Source of the DNA: Antitrichia curtipendula
Taxonomy: Eukaryota; Streptophyta; Bryopsida; Hypnales; Leucodontaceae
Length of the DNA: 64,000 nucleotides
Reading direction: 5' to 3'
NCBI GenBank assembly: GCA_951230915.1
Contig: OX579635.1
Coordinates: 29,016,001 to 29,080,000, forward strand
In this document: positions 11,332-22,904 of the stretch, in pieces
How positions within the stretch are numbered: the stretch's first letter is position 1
How the letters are laid out: each line of letters opens with the position of its first letter
Notes under the pieces: model-generated
Told to the model about the DNA's origin: nothing
The model's database searches: none
Seen by the model: the letters and a program-made list of their open reading frames with translations, nothing else
Translations under genes and position numbers: made by a program

Positions 11332-13824
11332 AGGGAACACGGGTTGGATTTGGTGTTTGAAATATGCTGTTGCCCATCCTGTAACTTACTGTTTGCATCG
11401 GTTTATATTCATGCAATCAATGCGTCCATTTGGTTTCTGGGTGAAGTCACTGTAGGAAATTGTCAGCTGCACGTGTTTTCTAGTTGAAGTAAGACAGGGA
11501 CACCCAAAACCGCCACTTTCTCTACTGTGGAAGCTTACTTGTGAAATTTCTATAGTTTCTCATTTGTCAAGTGATATGAGGTTTCAATGCACCAAGAATG
11601 CATCATTTGGATACAGAATGGAGAAGTTATGGAAGACCAAAGTTTTTCTGGGAGGTGTTTTGAAACCGTTTCTTCAAGAATAGGTACATATTGATTTTGG
11701 AGGTGTACACACTCACAAGCATCTCATAAAGTGGCACAAACAAATTTGGGGGAGCCTACCCTATTCCCTACCTGAGATGTTGGAAATGGGAGCATAACAT
11801 GAAAGATTTAATTAGTCCTTGAGTTCTACTCAGTTCCCAAGTACTAGATGACTTATCCATGTGCCAAAATGACTTACAAATATCAACATTAATTTCTCAG
11901 ACTATAGTAGTAAGGCATTTTTGTCATGTAACATGTTTGAATGCCATTTTGCAAATTTGAAATTTCCAAAGGGTTTAGCAATAGTTAACTTAATACAACC
12001 AATTAAGAGTGTTGAAGATCAAATAATTATGAGATTTCTTCTTCGGTAAATACCCAATTTGACTTGAATCTGTCTAAGGTAAATATTCTCTTGCAAGAAT
12101 TCTAAATTGCAATTCATGTGCTACTTATGTTCCCAAAGATATGAACCCGTAAATGCCCAAGGCTCTTTTCTAGCTATATAGAGAATTATCTAAGCAATAA
12201 ATCAAATTCTTTATAAGTTTCAACAAAAAAAATTTGAGTTGTAATCATTGATGTAAAACCAAACATATTCAAGGATTTACTAAATGGAGAAGGAAAACAA
12301 ACAATATCACATATGAATTAGTTTACAATATGAGGTCAAAGGAAATAGTATGCATAAATATAACATTCAATTTGTTTCACTTTAAATCAAGTCCTATAAG
12401 AATTTTTAAATGAATTTATGAGGTGAAGCATTCCCCAAAATCTTATGTATTTGTGGCTCATCTCCTAGAACATAATTGGTAGCTTCAAAGTTTTGATGTG
12501 ACCAAAATGTGATTACCTTTGCAATGTAGTTTTTACACTTATATTGCAAAAATAGACTCTTGTTCAAGAGTGTACACACTTTGTCTATTCTAACCAAATT
12601 AAATTTGATATTTGTTTAATAAATGTATCTCTATTTATAAATGAATGTGTTAACAAAATTCAATTTGACAAGAGATTAATAGCAAAGATTTTTGTACACG
12701 TAGCTATATTTTTAGTTTTATTATTATGCATTGTTTTCAATCAATTTAATCATACAAGTAGAGGATGTTCATATTGAAGATATTGATATCCATGCATTTG
12801 GTGTAGTAAATGGATCTTTGACTACAAAAATTGAATCTATACTTTGTTTAGTTTCACTCCATGCACCATGTATTGAAAATGAGTGAATCAAATCCAAATG
12901 ACCAAACATGAATGTTGTAGTATCATGTGTACTACAATTTTAAAAAACTTGAAGCAAAAAGTGATCATGGATTGGAGGTAAATTAATTCCAAAGCTAACT
13001 ACCTTATAGACTCAATTGTTGAGGCGGATTTGGTAATCACTCCACAAATCACTTATGCTTCTTGTTTGAGCCACGACGGCTTCATTATTTTATTGCATGT
13101 TGTTGTACATCATTTAAGACCTACCCCCATTGGTGTTGTAAAAAGTTGACCTATGTGTGCTTCAAAAAAAATTATATAGAGAGAAAAATGTAGATAATAT
13201 TAATTTGAATGAAATTTGAAGTTTTTTAAAGAATCAAAGACTTGAGATTTCATTTATTATCATAGATGATCTATTGGTTGCAATTTGATCCATTGTTGCA
13301 TCTACTTTGAATAGATTTGAAGATATTTGTCTTGTTAGACATTTAATATAATTAAATCATTCTAATTTATATTTAGCAACCAAAACAATTATTTTCATTG
13401 TAATCTCTTTTGAATCCAAGATGTTTTTTTGTATGGGCATTTACATAGTATATTTGTTTGGATTATAGGTGATTTAATATAATATGACAACAACAATTTG
13501 ATAACCAAATTTTTGAGTTACTTTGAATAAGTACTTGAAATTGAAGCCCAATAATTTATTAATGCATTAAAAATATATAGTAGGTATGTTGTAAAGTAAC
13601 AATAATATATTTGACAAAATATTGACAAATGCATATGATAAAAACAAAAATATAACATATTGTCAAAATTTTGGCTATATAAAATCATTCATAGGAAGGG
13701 TTATATACAACATGGAAGAAGATTGATAACAATGAATAAAGATGGATATGCATGATGCCATTCACAAATTGAAAAAACATATCACATATCAATTGTTAGG
13801 ACAACGTATTTGAATGTAAGTTAT
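11332..13824. other. gene-free AT-rich stretch
   Basis: Downstream of the kinesin stop codon. Very AT-rich and dense in stops in all frames. I see no coding similarity, RNA gene or clear inverted repeat here. Confidence 0.5.
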
Positions 13825-14816
13825 GGTAGAACCACCTATAGCTGATCACTTAAGTGATTCCCCCCATATTTTAGAGTAGTATAAAGCAATGTAAATTTCT
13901 TACCATATAGAAAGATAGAATTGTAAAATTTTGGATAATTTTGAATTGAAATTACTACAAATTTTGGCAGACAAAAGTTGGTTTGAACCTATATCCTCCA
14001 AAATAGAATCTTCCAATTCCAATCATTTAAGAACTACTTTCCACTCACTGCTTCCTACTTTCTTGCTCACAACTTCAAGACATATATTATGATCTTATTA
14101 GTCCCAACTTTGAAAAGGAATAAAAAAAAATTCCAAATTTTGGTTGGAAATGATTGCACCCTACAAATTAGATATGGTCCGTGGTTGGAAATGGGTGGTT
14201 CTACGGAATACTTCATTTGTTTCTTGGCAAACAACGTAACATTGTTAACATTCACTATGGGGGTCCCTTTTGCTCCCCCCAAAATCAGGAGCCCCTAGCA
14301 AGAAAGCACCTGTGAAAACCAATGACAAAAAAAAACATTGACAATCCATTGACTCAGTTTATGTACCAGCCAACCAGTGACTTAGGATTATAACTGAAGC
14401 CTCCCCCCAAGTATATAAGGTAGAACCACCCATTCCTGATTAGTGACCCATTCCCAACCTATAGTTGTAGTTATTTTCGATCACATTTTTTGAAGCTAGG
14501 AATGTTTTTTTTTTAACTAGTCAAGATTGGAACTAATAGGTTCATGACACATGTCCCAAAATAGTGAGAAATAAAGTAGTAAATAATGAGTAAAAAATTA
14601 GTTCTTGAATGATCGGAATTGGAAGAGTCTAAACATTGGCTATGGATCCGGTGCACTTTTTGCCTCCCAAAATTCATAGTAATTTCAGTTCAAGCGATAA
14701 AATTTTCAATTTTTTTGCAATTCTATTGATGCACTTCTGAAAATATTTGTTCTGCCTCGCACTACTCCAAATCATATCTGTAGTTGTTTATTTGATCAGT
14801 TATAGGTGGTTCTACC
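13825..14816. mobile_element. non-autonomous element with 23 bp terminal inverted repeats
   Basis: Left end GGTAGAACCACCTATAGCTG at 13825; the right end (14794-14816) is its inverted copy, with 22 of 23 positions matching. Two more GTAGAACCACC motifs lie inside, one inverted near 14191-14204 and one direct at 14420, which suggests nested or rearranged units. No target-site duplication and no transposase are visible. Confidence 0.55.
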
Positions 14817-15409
14817 TCAGGGGAGAATTATGCCTCCAGCTGGGTGGAGGCAAATTAGCTGGTAAATAATATTGTGAGCTCTTGAAAACATTCATAATCC
14901 ACCCAGTGAAGGCGAGCTCTCTTAGAGTTAGGGGTTAATAATTAGATTTGCGTCATCACAATGACAGTGCTGATCCGACAGTAAAATTTAGACAATCCGC
15001 TCCCGCTGCAACAAGGGCCACGCGTCTACGACACATTACTTGTGCCGAGATCACTGCGTCAAGAAGGAGAAGAAGACGACGAAGACGATGATAGTTCCTT
15101 CGAAGGATCCTCCTCAGCGAGCTTGAAACCTAGAATTGTCCAGCGAAATGACGCAATCGCACCTGCGTCGACATCCATCTTAGAATTCGCCTCACAGAAT
15201 TTGGAATGGATTGAGTCTTCCACAGGCACACGCCAGAAATTCGCAACCAAAATCTGGACCAAGTTTATCTTTTATCTATCTACTATTATTGTAAGAAGCT
15301 CTTCTGTTTCAGCTGGCCACCTCCACTCCGAGTGACGTTCCGTTACAGACACTGTACATATTCTGTGCGCACGGCTCGGGACGAGCTTATATTTCTCCAG
15401 GACGATTTC
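14817..15409. promoter_or_regulatory. probable CCS promoter and 5' leader
   Basis: Composition turns less AT-rich towards the CCS start codon. A short open frame from 15042 begins with GTG and encodes an acidic Ser-rich stretch; it has no family similarity and is probably leader. No confident core promoter could be placed. Confidence 0.35.
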
Positions 15410-18400
15410 ATGGCAGTTCTACGAGCGATAGGGTTGCCGGCTCTCCTCCCTGCTGCCGCTGTTGCAGCTTCAGTCGCCGCACCTTCTATCAAATCGGTTA
15501 AATCTTCGCATAGGTACTGTGGACAATTTCGCTTCTTTCAAATACATTACGTTAGGATTTGAGAATAATACTTTATTCTGCATTTTTCAACGTTCTGGTT
15601 TTCGGCTGCCGCACCTTGCATCAAATCTCTCAAGTCTTCGCAGAGGTACTGCTGAGAAATTCGCTCTCTTCTTGCAAATACATTAGGTTAGTATCTGAGA
15701 GAAATACTTTTTTTCTGCATTTTTCAACGTTCTGGTTCTAATTGAGTTTCAGTGAAAGAATTACGTCGTAATGTTGCTTTTTCGATTATTCTGTTAAGGA
15801 TAGTTTTGGTCCCGGGAAGATTTGAGGAGACGACACATCATTTAGCTTCGCCTGAGAATACATGCGGTCTTGTGGTCAAACTCTGTTTCCTTGAATGTTT
15901 CGTTTTGAAGTTGTTAAACATTGCTGAGTTGCGGTGGCGACGGTAATGGAGGCAGCCTTTATTTTTTTAAGTGTCGATGTGAACCATGTTAGCTGAAACG
16001 GTTTCCCTTTGGAATTCGATGCATTGTTAGCAGTCTTGGTACAACTTATTAGTTGTTAAGAATACCTAGGTTTTGGTAGTTTTTTGAAACGCGACTACTA
16101 GTGAGTGCGTCGACTTTTGAATACTTGAAAAGTTATGTGGAAATTGAACGCGTACAGTGTACGAGACTATTGGAATTGTGCTTAATGCAATGTGTGCTTT
16201 GATAGGTCGTCTTCAGCGCGGACGGCCGTGTTGCTGAAGCAAAGTGCGCGCGTCTTCAAAGATCGATTTCTAGGGTCCCCACGCTTTTTGCAAGGTTCAC
16301 TTCTGGCGTATCCTATGGCTGCTGGTGTAGCGATGGTAGCGGTCGAGGCGTCAGCTTCACCAGAGGTCTCGCAGATGGCTCCAGGACAGGTTTATGCCTC
16401 AACGTTTTTTCTTTGGGATCCTGTCGCCGTTTATACCGATAGCTAATTATTGTCTTAGCTGTAATCGCTATTCGCAAATTCAGTAGGTTGTGTAGGACTG
16501 GCCTTGTTGGAATTCGCAGAGCGCTTGAAGGAGGCTGGAGATTCTATCTTGAAACCTCTGGATTTTGGTTTAGGCAAGATACTGCATTGCAATTGCTTAG
16601 AAAAAATTAACTTTTGCTTCTACATTGTGACTGGGGTTATCAGGGCAAGAATGGGTCTGGAGTTGAGCCGGAACTACCGGATTTGATGGTATATATCGAA
16701 CTGTGTACATGTCGTGGCTTTCAAAATTATGCGTGATGCAAATTTATACACGCAGGCATGTGCTGAAGAGCTGGAGAGCTGTAGACAGTTTCCTCCCGTT
16801 TGAATCTCTAGTTCCGTGAGTTTGAGGCAGTCATAAATGACTCGTTGTTAGAAATCTACAGTAAAGATGCTGAATGCTCCACTGATGTTGTTTTAGTCTC
16901 CGATTATTTTTAATAATTCTTTTCAGATCGTTCGGTGGAAAATTCTTCTAGGCTGGTGTTCCCGATGTTTTAAGTCACAAGTTTCCGTTGCTAAGGGTTT
17001 CCATTCGATTCCGAATTGAGAGTCGCTGAACATGAACTCTGTCTTAAAAACGCAGACTGAGTTCATGGTGGACATGAAATGTGACGGATGCGTCAAATCA
17101 GTGCGCACCAAGTTAGAGCCGCTTGATGGTAAGCTGCACGACTGAACTCGTTCTGGGTAACTGTTGTTCCTCAATCTCAAGCTCTGAGTCTTTTAATTAT
17201 TGTATGGCGGCTTCATTTATACCGTGAACATGTTTATGGCGAGGTTGCATTGTGTCCAATGCCAGGTAGTAATTTAGGACGTCACTGCTTGATGTAATTG
17301 AGAACTGTCATGTTCAGAGAAGTCTTACGCCTGTCTTGGATGCAGGGGTGAAGTCTGTAGACGTAAGTCTTGAAAACCAAGTGGTGCGGATTTTAGGGTC
17401 AACCACAGTGAAGGACCTCACAGCGGCGTTGGGGGAATCTGGACGCAAGGCTCGTCTTATCGGTCAAGGGCTCCCAGAAAGTAAGTTGCAGCTGGTGAAC
17501 TTATTTTAATCGTAGAATTTTTAGAATTGTGACTTGGTTTTGTATTTCGAATGCATCTTTGTAAGAAAGAATTTTTCCAGTTGATGCTTCTTGTATATCT
17601 CAGCAGATATCATCCTGGTAAATTTTGACCTTAACATAGAGTTTGTTTCTTCAAGACATCGTTTGGTTTGTGTCGCAAAGTTGATGATACTCTATTTTGT
17701 CATACTTACATGTCTGTACCCTAGAAAATCTTCTGCCCCCCCTGTTTTTCGAAGCTCGTTTGATACTGAATGCAACAGTTATATGGCAACTGAGTTTGGA
17801 GATAATGTTAATACTTGTTCGATGTCTGCTGAGATGATTTGATCAGATATTGATGACAGGCTTGTTACTTAACGAGCATGTTTTTTAAGCTTCTCATTGC
17901 CGATCGCAGAGTCAAAGAGGAACTGCTCTTTAAGGCAAATGTTTTTATACTACTTTATCAGTTACATCGCGATCCATCCCTCTTCAGCTGAAGTAGCAGG
18001 CTCTTAATTTCTTGTCTACTGTGAGGTTCCTTCATCATGAATATCGCTTATGTGTTTGTTGTACCTACCGTCGTTTTACAAGTGTGTCGACGTTGCCGAA
18101 TGTCAGGACATTCAATGCTTTACATTTTATAGGTAATTGAAGTTCTTTTGTTTGGTTATATCCACATAAGAGTGTCCTAGCCTGTCACATGCTATTCACC
18201 TAGTTATATTATATTAATCTGTCAACTGCCGAGTCTTCGTTTTGTCAGCATCTATCCTTGAGGATCTGACCAGTTTTACCTTAAAAAAACTATTCCATCA
18301 TATCATTGAATATATCTAGAAAATTTGTAGATCGAGAAATGCCAACAGTGATTCTGGAACTTCTTAGCAAACGAAATGTTCGTCTTCATTCTGGGGTTTC

Positions 18401-20629
18401 CTTCACTGAACAACCAGATTGCTTTCTAACAACTCTGAAATAGGTTTAATACGCTTGAGGGTACCTTTGAGAGCACTGAAAGAAGGTGTGTCCATGCCCA
18501 CCACAATTGAAACATAAGCCTCTTTTCCGGTACTCAGTCATTTCTGCACTTGTAAGTCTTTTAAATCCATTTGGACGATTAGGGTGATTGATACCGTCTA
18601 CGCGAGCAAATAAGACATAAGGGGTTTGCCTATCTGCTTTGGTAGGGGATGATTGCCGTGTTATAATTTTCCTTCTCTTACAAGGTAAAATCTCCCCTTC
18701 TTCCGCACATGTGTAAGCCCATTTCTCTGCCAACTTTATCGCTTCTAGAATGCTCGTAGGCTTTCTGGAACTCAGATAGAAAGAGGGTGCCGGTTTCAAC
18801 CCACGTATAAATCTGGAGACTTTCTCTGACTCACTTGAGTTCTCAAGCTGCATTGCGAGGGAATGGAAATTGGCTACGTAATTGGGAATAGAACCTGTCT
18901 GTTTCAGGACTGCAGTTTTGTCCTGAATGGTGAATCTGCCTTCGGCAGGAATGAATGTCTTCTCCATAATGTGTACAAATTGCTGCCAGGATAAAACTGG
19001 AAGTTCTCGTCCATCTTCAACATGTTTCGTTCGATTGTACCACCAGTTGGCAGCAAATCCATCAAATAGAGTGGTGGCAATGCTAATTTTCAATCTGTCC
19101 GTCTTCACTTGTATCGAGTCAAGATATTGTTCGACTTTGACTATCCAGGTGTCTAGTTTCCTCTTATCTCGAGCGCCAATATAGCACGGAGGAATTGTTG
19201 CAATGAATTTTGGCAGCATGTTTGTTAGGCTGACAATGAACTTCGCTTGTTCATTAGCCTCGTTTATTTGTAGCTCTTCTTCATGATTCTTGAATTGGTC
19301 TTTATTGGCTAATGCACTGAACTCAATAATTTCATTCCTTGAAAAATTTGAGCTTGATGAAGGGCATGATTGTTCCGATGTGGCTCTTTTATCAGGCTGA
19401 ATCGTCTTATGAGCTAAGGGTGCTTCAATGAGATGCTCTGGTTCAGGGACTGAAATTGAATATTTTTCTTCTTTGCACTCCATCTGAAGAGTCCTTGTCA
19501 GGTAGGGCCGCTGTCACTTGTGGTTGTTACCGGTGATACTTGGTTCAGCAAATGCTGGCGCCTGGTATATGGTGTCTTGTGATGTATGACACGTTTGGTC
19601 TATATGATGCGTCCCCCGTTGATTTGTTAATTGGAGCCATAACGCTGGTGGCAATCTCGTGTTTCCAGGTCCTCGAGAATTGCAATTGCTATCTCCTGAA
19701 ATAATTTTCTGATAAGTCGTCCTTTTAGAGAAGTTTAATTCGATGGTATTGCAGTTGTTGCGTTCTCTTCCTTTTGATTGGTGCAGTCCTCACATGATGT
19801 GAGTTTTGCTGGAGGCTTTTGTCCATAAACCTGTCGCAGTGGCCAAGTATGCTAAATTTTCTTGCATATTGTATGTTGCCTTCTTGGTCCCAGATTTTTG
19901 AGACGAGGTTTTGTTTCTCCTGAGAGGATGTCGTAGACTTGCAATGCCTTAAAAGGACAACATTAATTGGATATGTCTTTTGGAGTGAGCGTAGTACGTG
20001 AAAAAATAATCTTTGGTATCAGCTTCTTTGTGGTTTCGTGTGGTTTGTCAAGAGTCGCTTGGAAATCGGGTGACTTGGGAGATTCTAATAGACTTGAGAA
20101 CGACAGCCTTACTCCAGGATGAATGTCAGAGATAAATGAATGATTTTGACGGTCTTGTTCGGTTTGTACAGATTTCACGCTTTCTGCCGCTGTGGCCGAG
20201 TTCAAAGGTCCCCAGATTCATGGGGTCGTGAGGCTTGCTCAAGTGAGTATGGAGCTGTTACGCGTTGAAGCATCCTTCAGCGGCCTTCCTCAAGGCTCTG
20301 TTGGGTGGTCTATAAACGAATATGGAGATCTTACTCGAGGTGCTGCCAGCACAGGTCCGATCTTTAGCGGCTCAGTAGGTGACTTAGGAGTTCTGGAAGT
20401 GAACAACGAAGGGGTCGCGGAATTTTCTGGCACTAAGGAGAAGTTGCAAGTCAAAGATTTGATTGGCCGCGCATTGGTAGTTTACGGTGATACTGATAAA
20501 TCAAAACCAGGTATCACCGCGGCTGTCGTTGCAAGGAGCGCTGGCGTTGGTGAGAATTACAAGAAGCTCTGCCTGTGCGATGGCACTGTCATTTGGGAAT
20601 CGTCCAACAGTGATTTCGTCAAGGCTTAG
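15410..20629 (+). CDS. CCS: copper chaperone for superoxide dismutase
   Basis: Delivers copper to Cu/Zn superoxide dismutase and helps form its disulfide. Exons: 15410-15513, 16206-16389, 17056-17128, 17346-17480, 20172-20629, in phase, 317 aa. The first 90 or so residues are rich in Ala, Ser and Arg with few acids, as in a plastid transit peptide. Domain I is the heavy-metal-associated fold with MKCDGC (MxCxxC copper site). Domain II is SOD-like: AEFKGPQIHGVVRLAQV, INEYGDLTRGAAS, LIGRALVVYGD, ARSAGVGENYKKLC. Domain III keeps the CxC pair in LCLCDGTVIWE. The last intron is 2.7 kb and carries an antisense gag ORF. The 3' end of exon 1 and the start of intron 1 are duplicated in tandem. The gene is convergent with the channel gene at 22905-29016. 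Confidence 0.93.
15471..15735 (+). repeat. 132 bp tandem duplication of the CCS exon 1/intron 1 border
   Basis: Two units, about 15471-15602 and 15603-15735, share GCCGCACCTT, ATCAAATC, TCTTCGCA, GGTACTG, AATTCGCT, CAAATACATTA and CTGCATTTTTCAACGTTCTG. Each holds a splice donor AG|GTACTG (15513 and 15644). The second copy has no AG just before its exon-like part, and read-through from the first copy meets a stop codon, so it is probably silent. Confidence 0.8.
18446..19483 (-). CDS. retrotransposon gag-like protein, intact ORF inside a CCS intron
   Basis: A 345 aa ORF antisense to CCS in its last intron. It has the gag layout of Ty3/gypsy-type LTR elements: an acidic N-terminus, a central capsid-like helical region (LDTWIVKVEQYLDSIQV, ANWWYNRTKH, WQQFVHIMEKTFIPAEGRF, FIRGLKPAPSFYLS) near residues 100-260, and one CCHC zinc knuckle (CFNCGGHGHTFFQC) near the C-terminus. 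No protease, reverse transcriptase or integrase follows, and I found no paired LTRs in the intron. It could be a gag-only (TR-GAG-type) element, a recent solo fragment, or a domesticated gag gene. The uninterrupted frame suggests youth or selection. Confidence 0.75.
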   Translation of the reverse strand: MECKEEKYSISVPEPEHLIEAPLAHKTIQPDKRATSEQSCPSSSSNFSRNEIIEFSALANKDQFKNHEEELQINEANEQAKFIVSLTNMLPKFIATIPPCYIGARDKRKLDTWIVKVEQYLDSIQVKTDRLKISIATTLFDGFAANWWYNRTKHVEDGRELPVLSWQQFVHIMEKTFIPAEGRFTIQDKTAVLKQTGSIPNYVANFHSLAMQLENSSESEKVSRFIRGLKPAPSFYLSSRKPTSILEAIKLAEKWAYTCAEEGEILPCKRRKIITRQSSPTKADRQTPYVLFARVDGINHPNRPNGFKRLTSAEMTEYRKRGLCFNCGGHGHTFFQCSQRYPQAY

Positions 20630-22904
20630 GTCGTTTTGCATGAGTAGGTATTGCAGAGATGCCATTTTGTCGAGGCCTACCTGGGAAAGCATTATAATAT
20701 CATAGTTCCAAGTATGTGCTTGATGGAATGCACCAATTCGGCATCCCTGTTTGTAGAGCTTTTCTTTAGTGGGCTACCATGTAAGAGAGTTGTAATGTGT
20801 TTGTAGAGTAAGTAAACGTGAGATACCTTCTAGTGATGGTTGTCCTCATTCTCCTGCTGATGGAATGTGAATTTGAACCCACTACTGACTACGACCGTTA
20901 GTGTTGAATCCGTTTTATAATAGATTTTATCATCTCAACTTGTGGCTGTTGCATAATTGAATGACTGATGAACCGCCATTTCCACGCTGTTGCCTACAAT
21001 GCTTCTACTCTCACAGACACGAACAAGCATTGAGCATTGTATTCTCAAAATCAGAGCTAGAATCAAAACAATTCTGGTAGACCGCTCTTTGCACCTTGTA
21101 GAGTTGCGCAGATGCTAACGACAGGCTTACCGGGTTGTTGCAATTTCTTTGCACCTCCAGATTCCAGGCAGCTATGTATCGCACAAGTGCTCATTCAATT
21201 CACACTACACATTTATCTCCCTCACTACGTTAGCGGATGTCAAGATTAGGAGAGTGACTTGGTGGGTGTCAACGTGGGTGTCAAGTTAGGAGAACGATTT
21301 GGTGGGTGACCTGGATGAATACTTACCCCTAAAAAGATAACAATCAAAAACTGAGATGGAACCGCAGGTTCTCAATCAACAAATAAATAAATAAACTAGT
21401 AGAAGTTAGCATCTAGTGGTGCATATATGTGAAAGCAACCATTATCTTTTTTCTTGAAAACTGGAGAAGACATTGACAGCCTGTATTGAACCCCCCTTGG
21501 AAATGGAATGCAATTACAATCACAATCCATACATGCCTTCACTTTCCAATTCAAAAAAAACTTTATTTGAGAAAGTTGTAAAATGAATGTCATAACTTGA
21601 TTGGTTGATTGGTTTGACATATATGTATTTTTGTTTGTACAAGTTGCCAAATTTTTCATCTTATGAACTTGTAAACTTACAACTAGATGATTTAATTTGG
21701 CAAATTCTATTTCATATTTGGACTCCGTGACCCTACATTAAATAGAGAAATTTAAGATTGACCAAGTTCAAAAATAAGGACATATTTGTACCTTTATCCA
21801 CCAAGGTGAAAAATTAAGATTCAACTCTATCAATTGCAAGACTAAAGGGTGCAATATAGAGTTGGAAGAGTGCAAGTTTCCTTGAATAAAATTCTCTTTG
21901 CCAACAACTATTGACTATGTTGGTAAGCTTTCAAATTGCCAATTGTATCTAATATCCTTTTTAGAATCATCACTTTATTTACCTATAAATATGAAACCAA
22001 TAATAACATGTGTGGGTGGATATTGGGTTCATAATGTGCACACTAAAAGACTATACATTCCTATTAATTACATCCTTCATTGTATTTAGTGTTGCTTCTC
22101 AAATAATTAGTATTATTCCTACAAACATGGGATCACACTAAATAGAGAATTAATCATTGCACAATCCAACACTACTGTATCCCCAAATAACAATAACACT
22201 ATTCGAAGTTTAGAAAAAAATCAATTATTAAATAGTGTAGATCCTTTAAATCATGAGAACAACATTCACAATGAAATTATCTCAAATACTACGATAATAT
22301 TTATTTAGTGTGTACAACACTAAATAGAATGAAGAATGTAGTCCCTACTCATGTCTTCATTTAGTTTAATGGTGTCCTTTTTTAGACCATTAAGATTATG
22401 TCCGGATAGTCCGGTAGAAGGAACATTGGCGAAGAACTACTACTTCAAACCAATCAAGTCACTTCTGGTCTGCCTATTACTTGCTCTCATACCCTACCCA
22501 ATCTTGAAAACAAGATTAAAAAAAATTGAACGGCTTGCTACGACTTAACAACTACCCTCCTGCTGGTAGGTTATTATTGACATACATAATGGGGCAGAAC
22601 TGAATTGCAGAATTATAAAATACACAGGAAATGGTTCGAACCTGAGTTATCGAGGTTCTAATGTCAAGATATACTAAGTTCCCTATACTGGACAACAGTT
22701 GCCCGCCCTCTCAAGACAGCCGCCAAAAACAGCCATTTTCGCTGATAATTAGCAATTGCTTCCTAGCTCTAGTTCTAAGCACCTACAAGTGTTCACGTAT
22801 CCAACCACATTCTGGCTGAGGTGTAATGTAATTATAATCAGGAGCTGCTGCTTACAAAGGCTCTAAAGGCTAAAACCCATTCGTTTCAAGCCAGCTTCGT
22901 TCCT
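20630..22904. other. convergent intergenic region, CCS 3' end to channel 3' end
   Basis: Both flanking genes end here. A short imperfect tandem repeat of about 41 bp (TCAAG.TTAGGAGA..GA, TTGGTGGGTG) lies at 21239-21315. From 21360 to 22560 the DNA is AT-rich, with several CACTAAATAGA-like motifs that recall the TACACTAAA element at 35890. No gene was recognised. Confidence 0.4.

Noticed and set aside
15042..15335. Acidic Ser-rich open frame before CCS
   Set aside because: Starts with GTG, shows no family similarity and fits a 5' leader.
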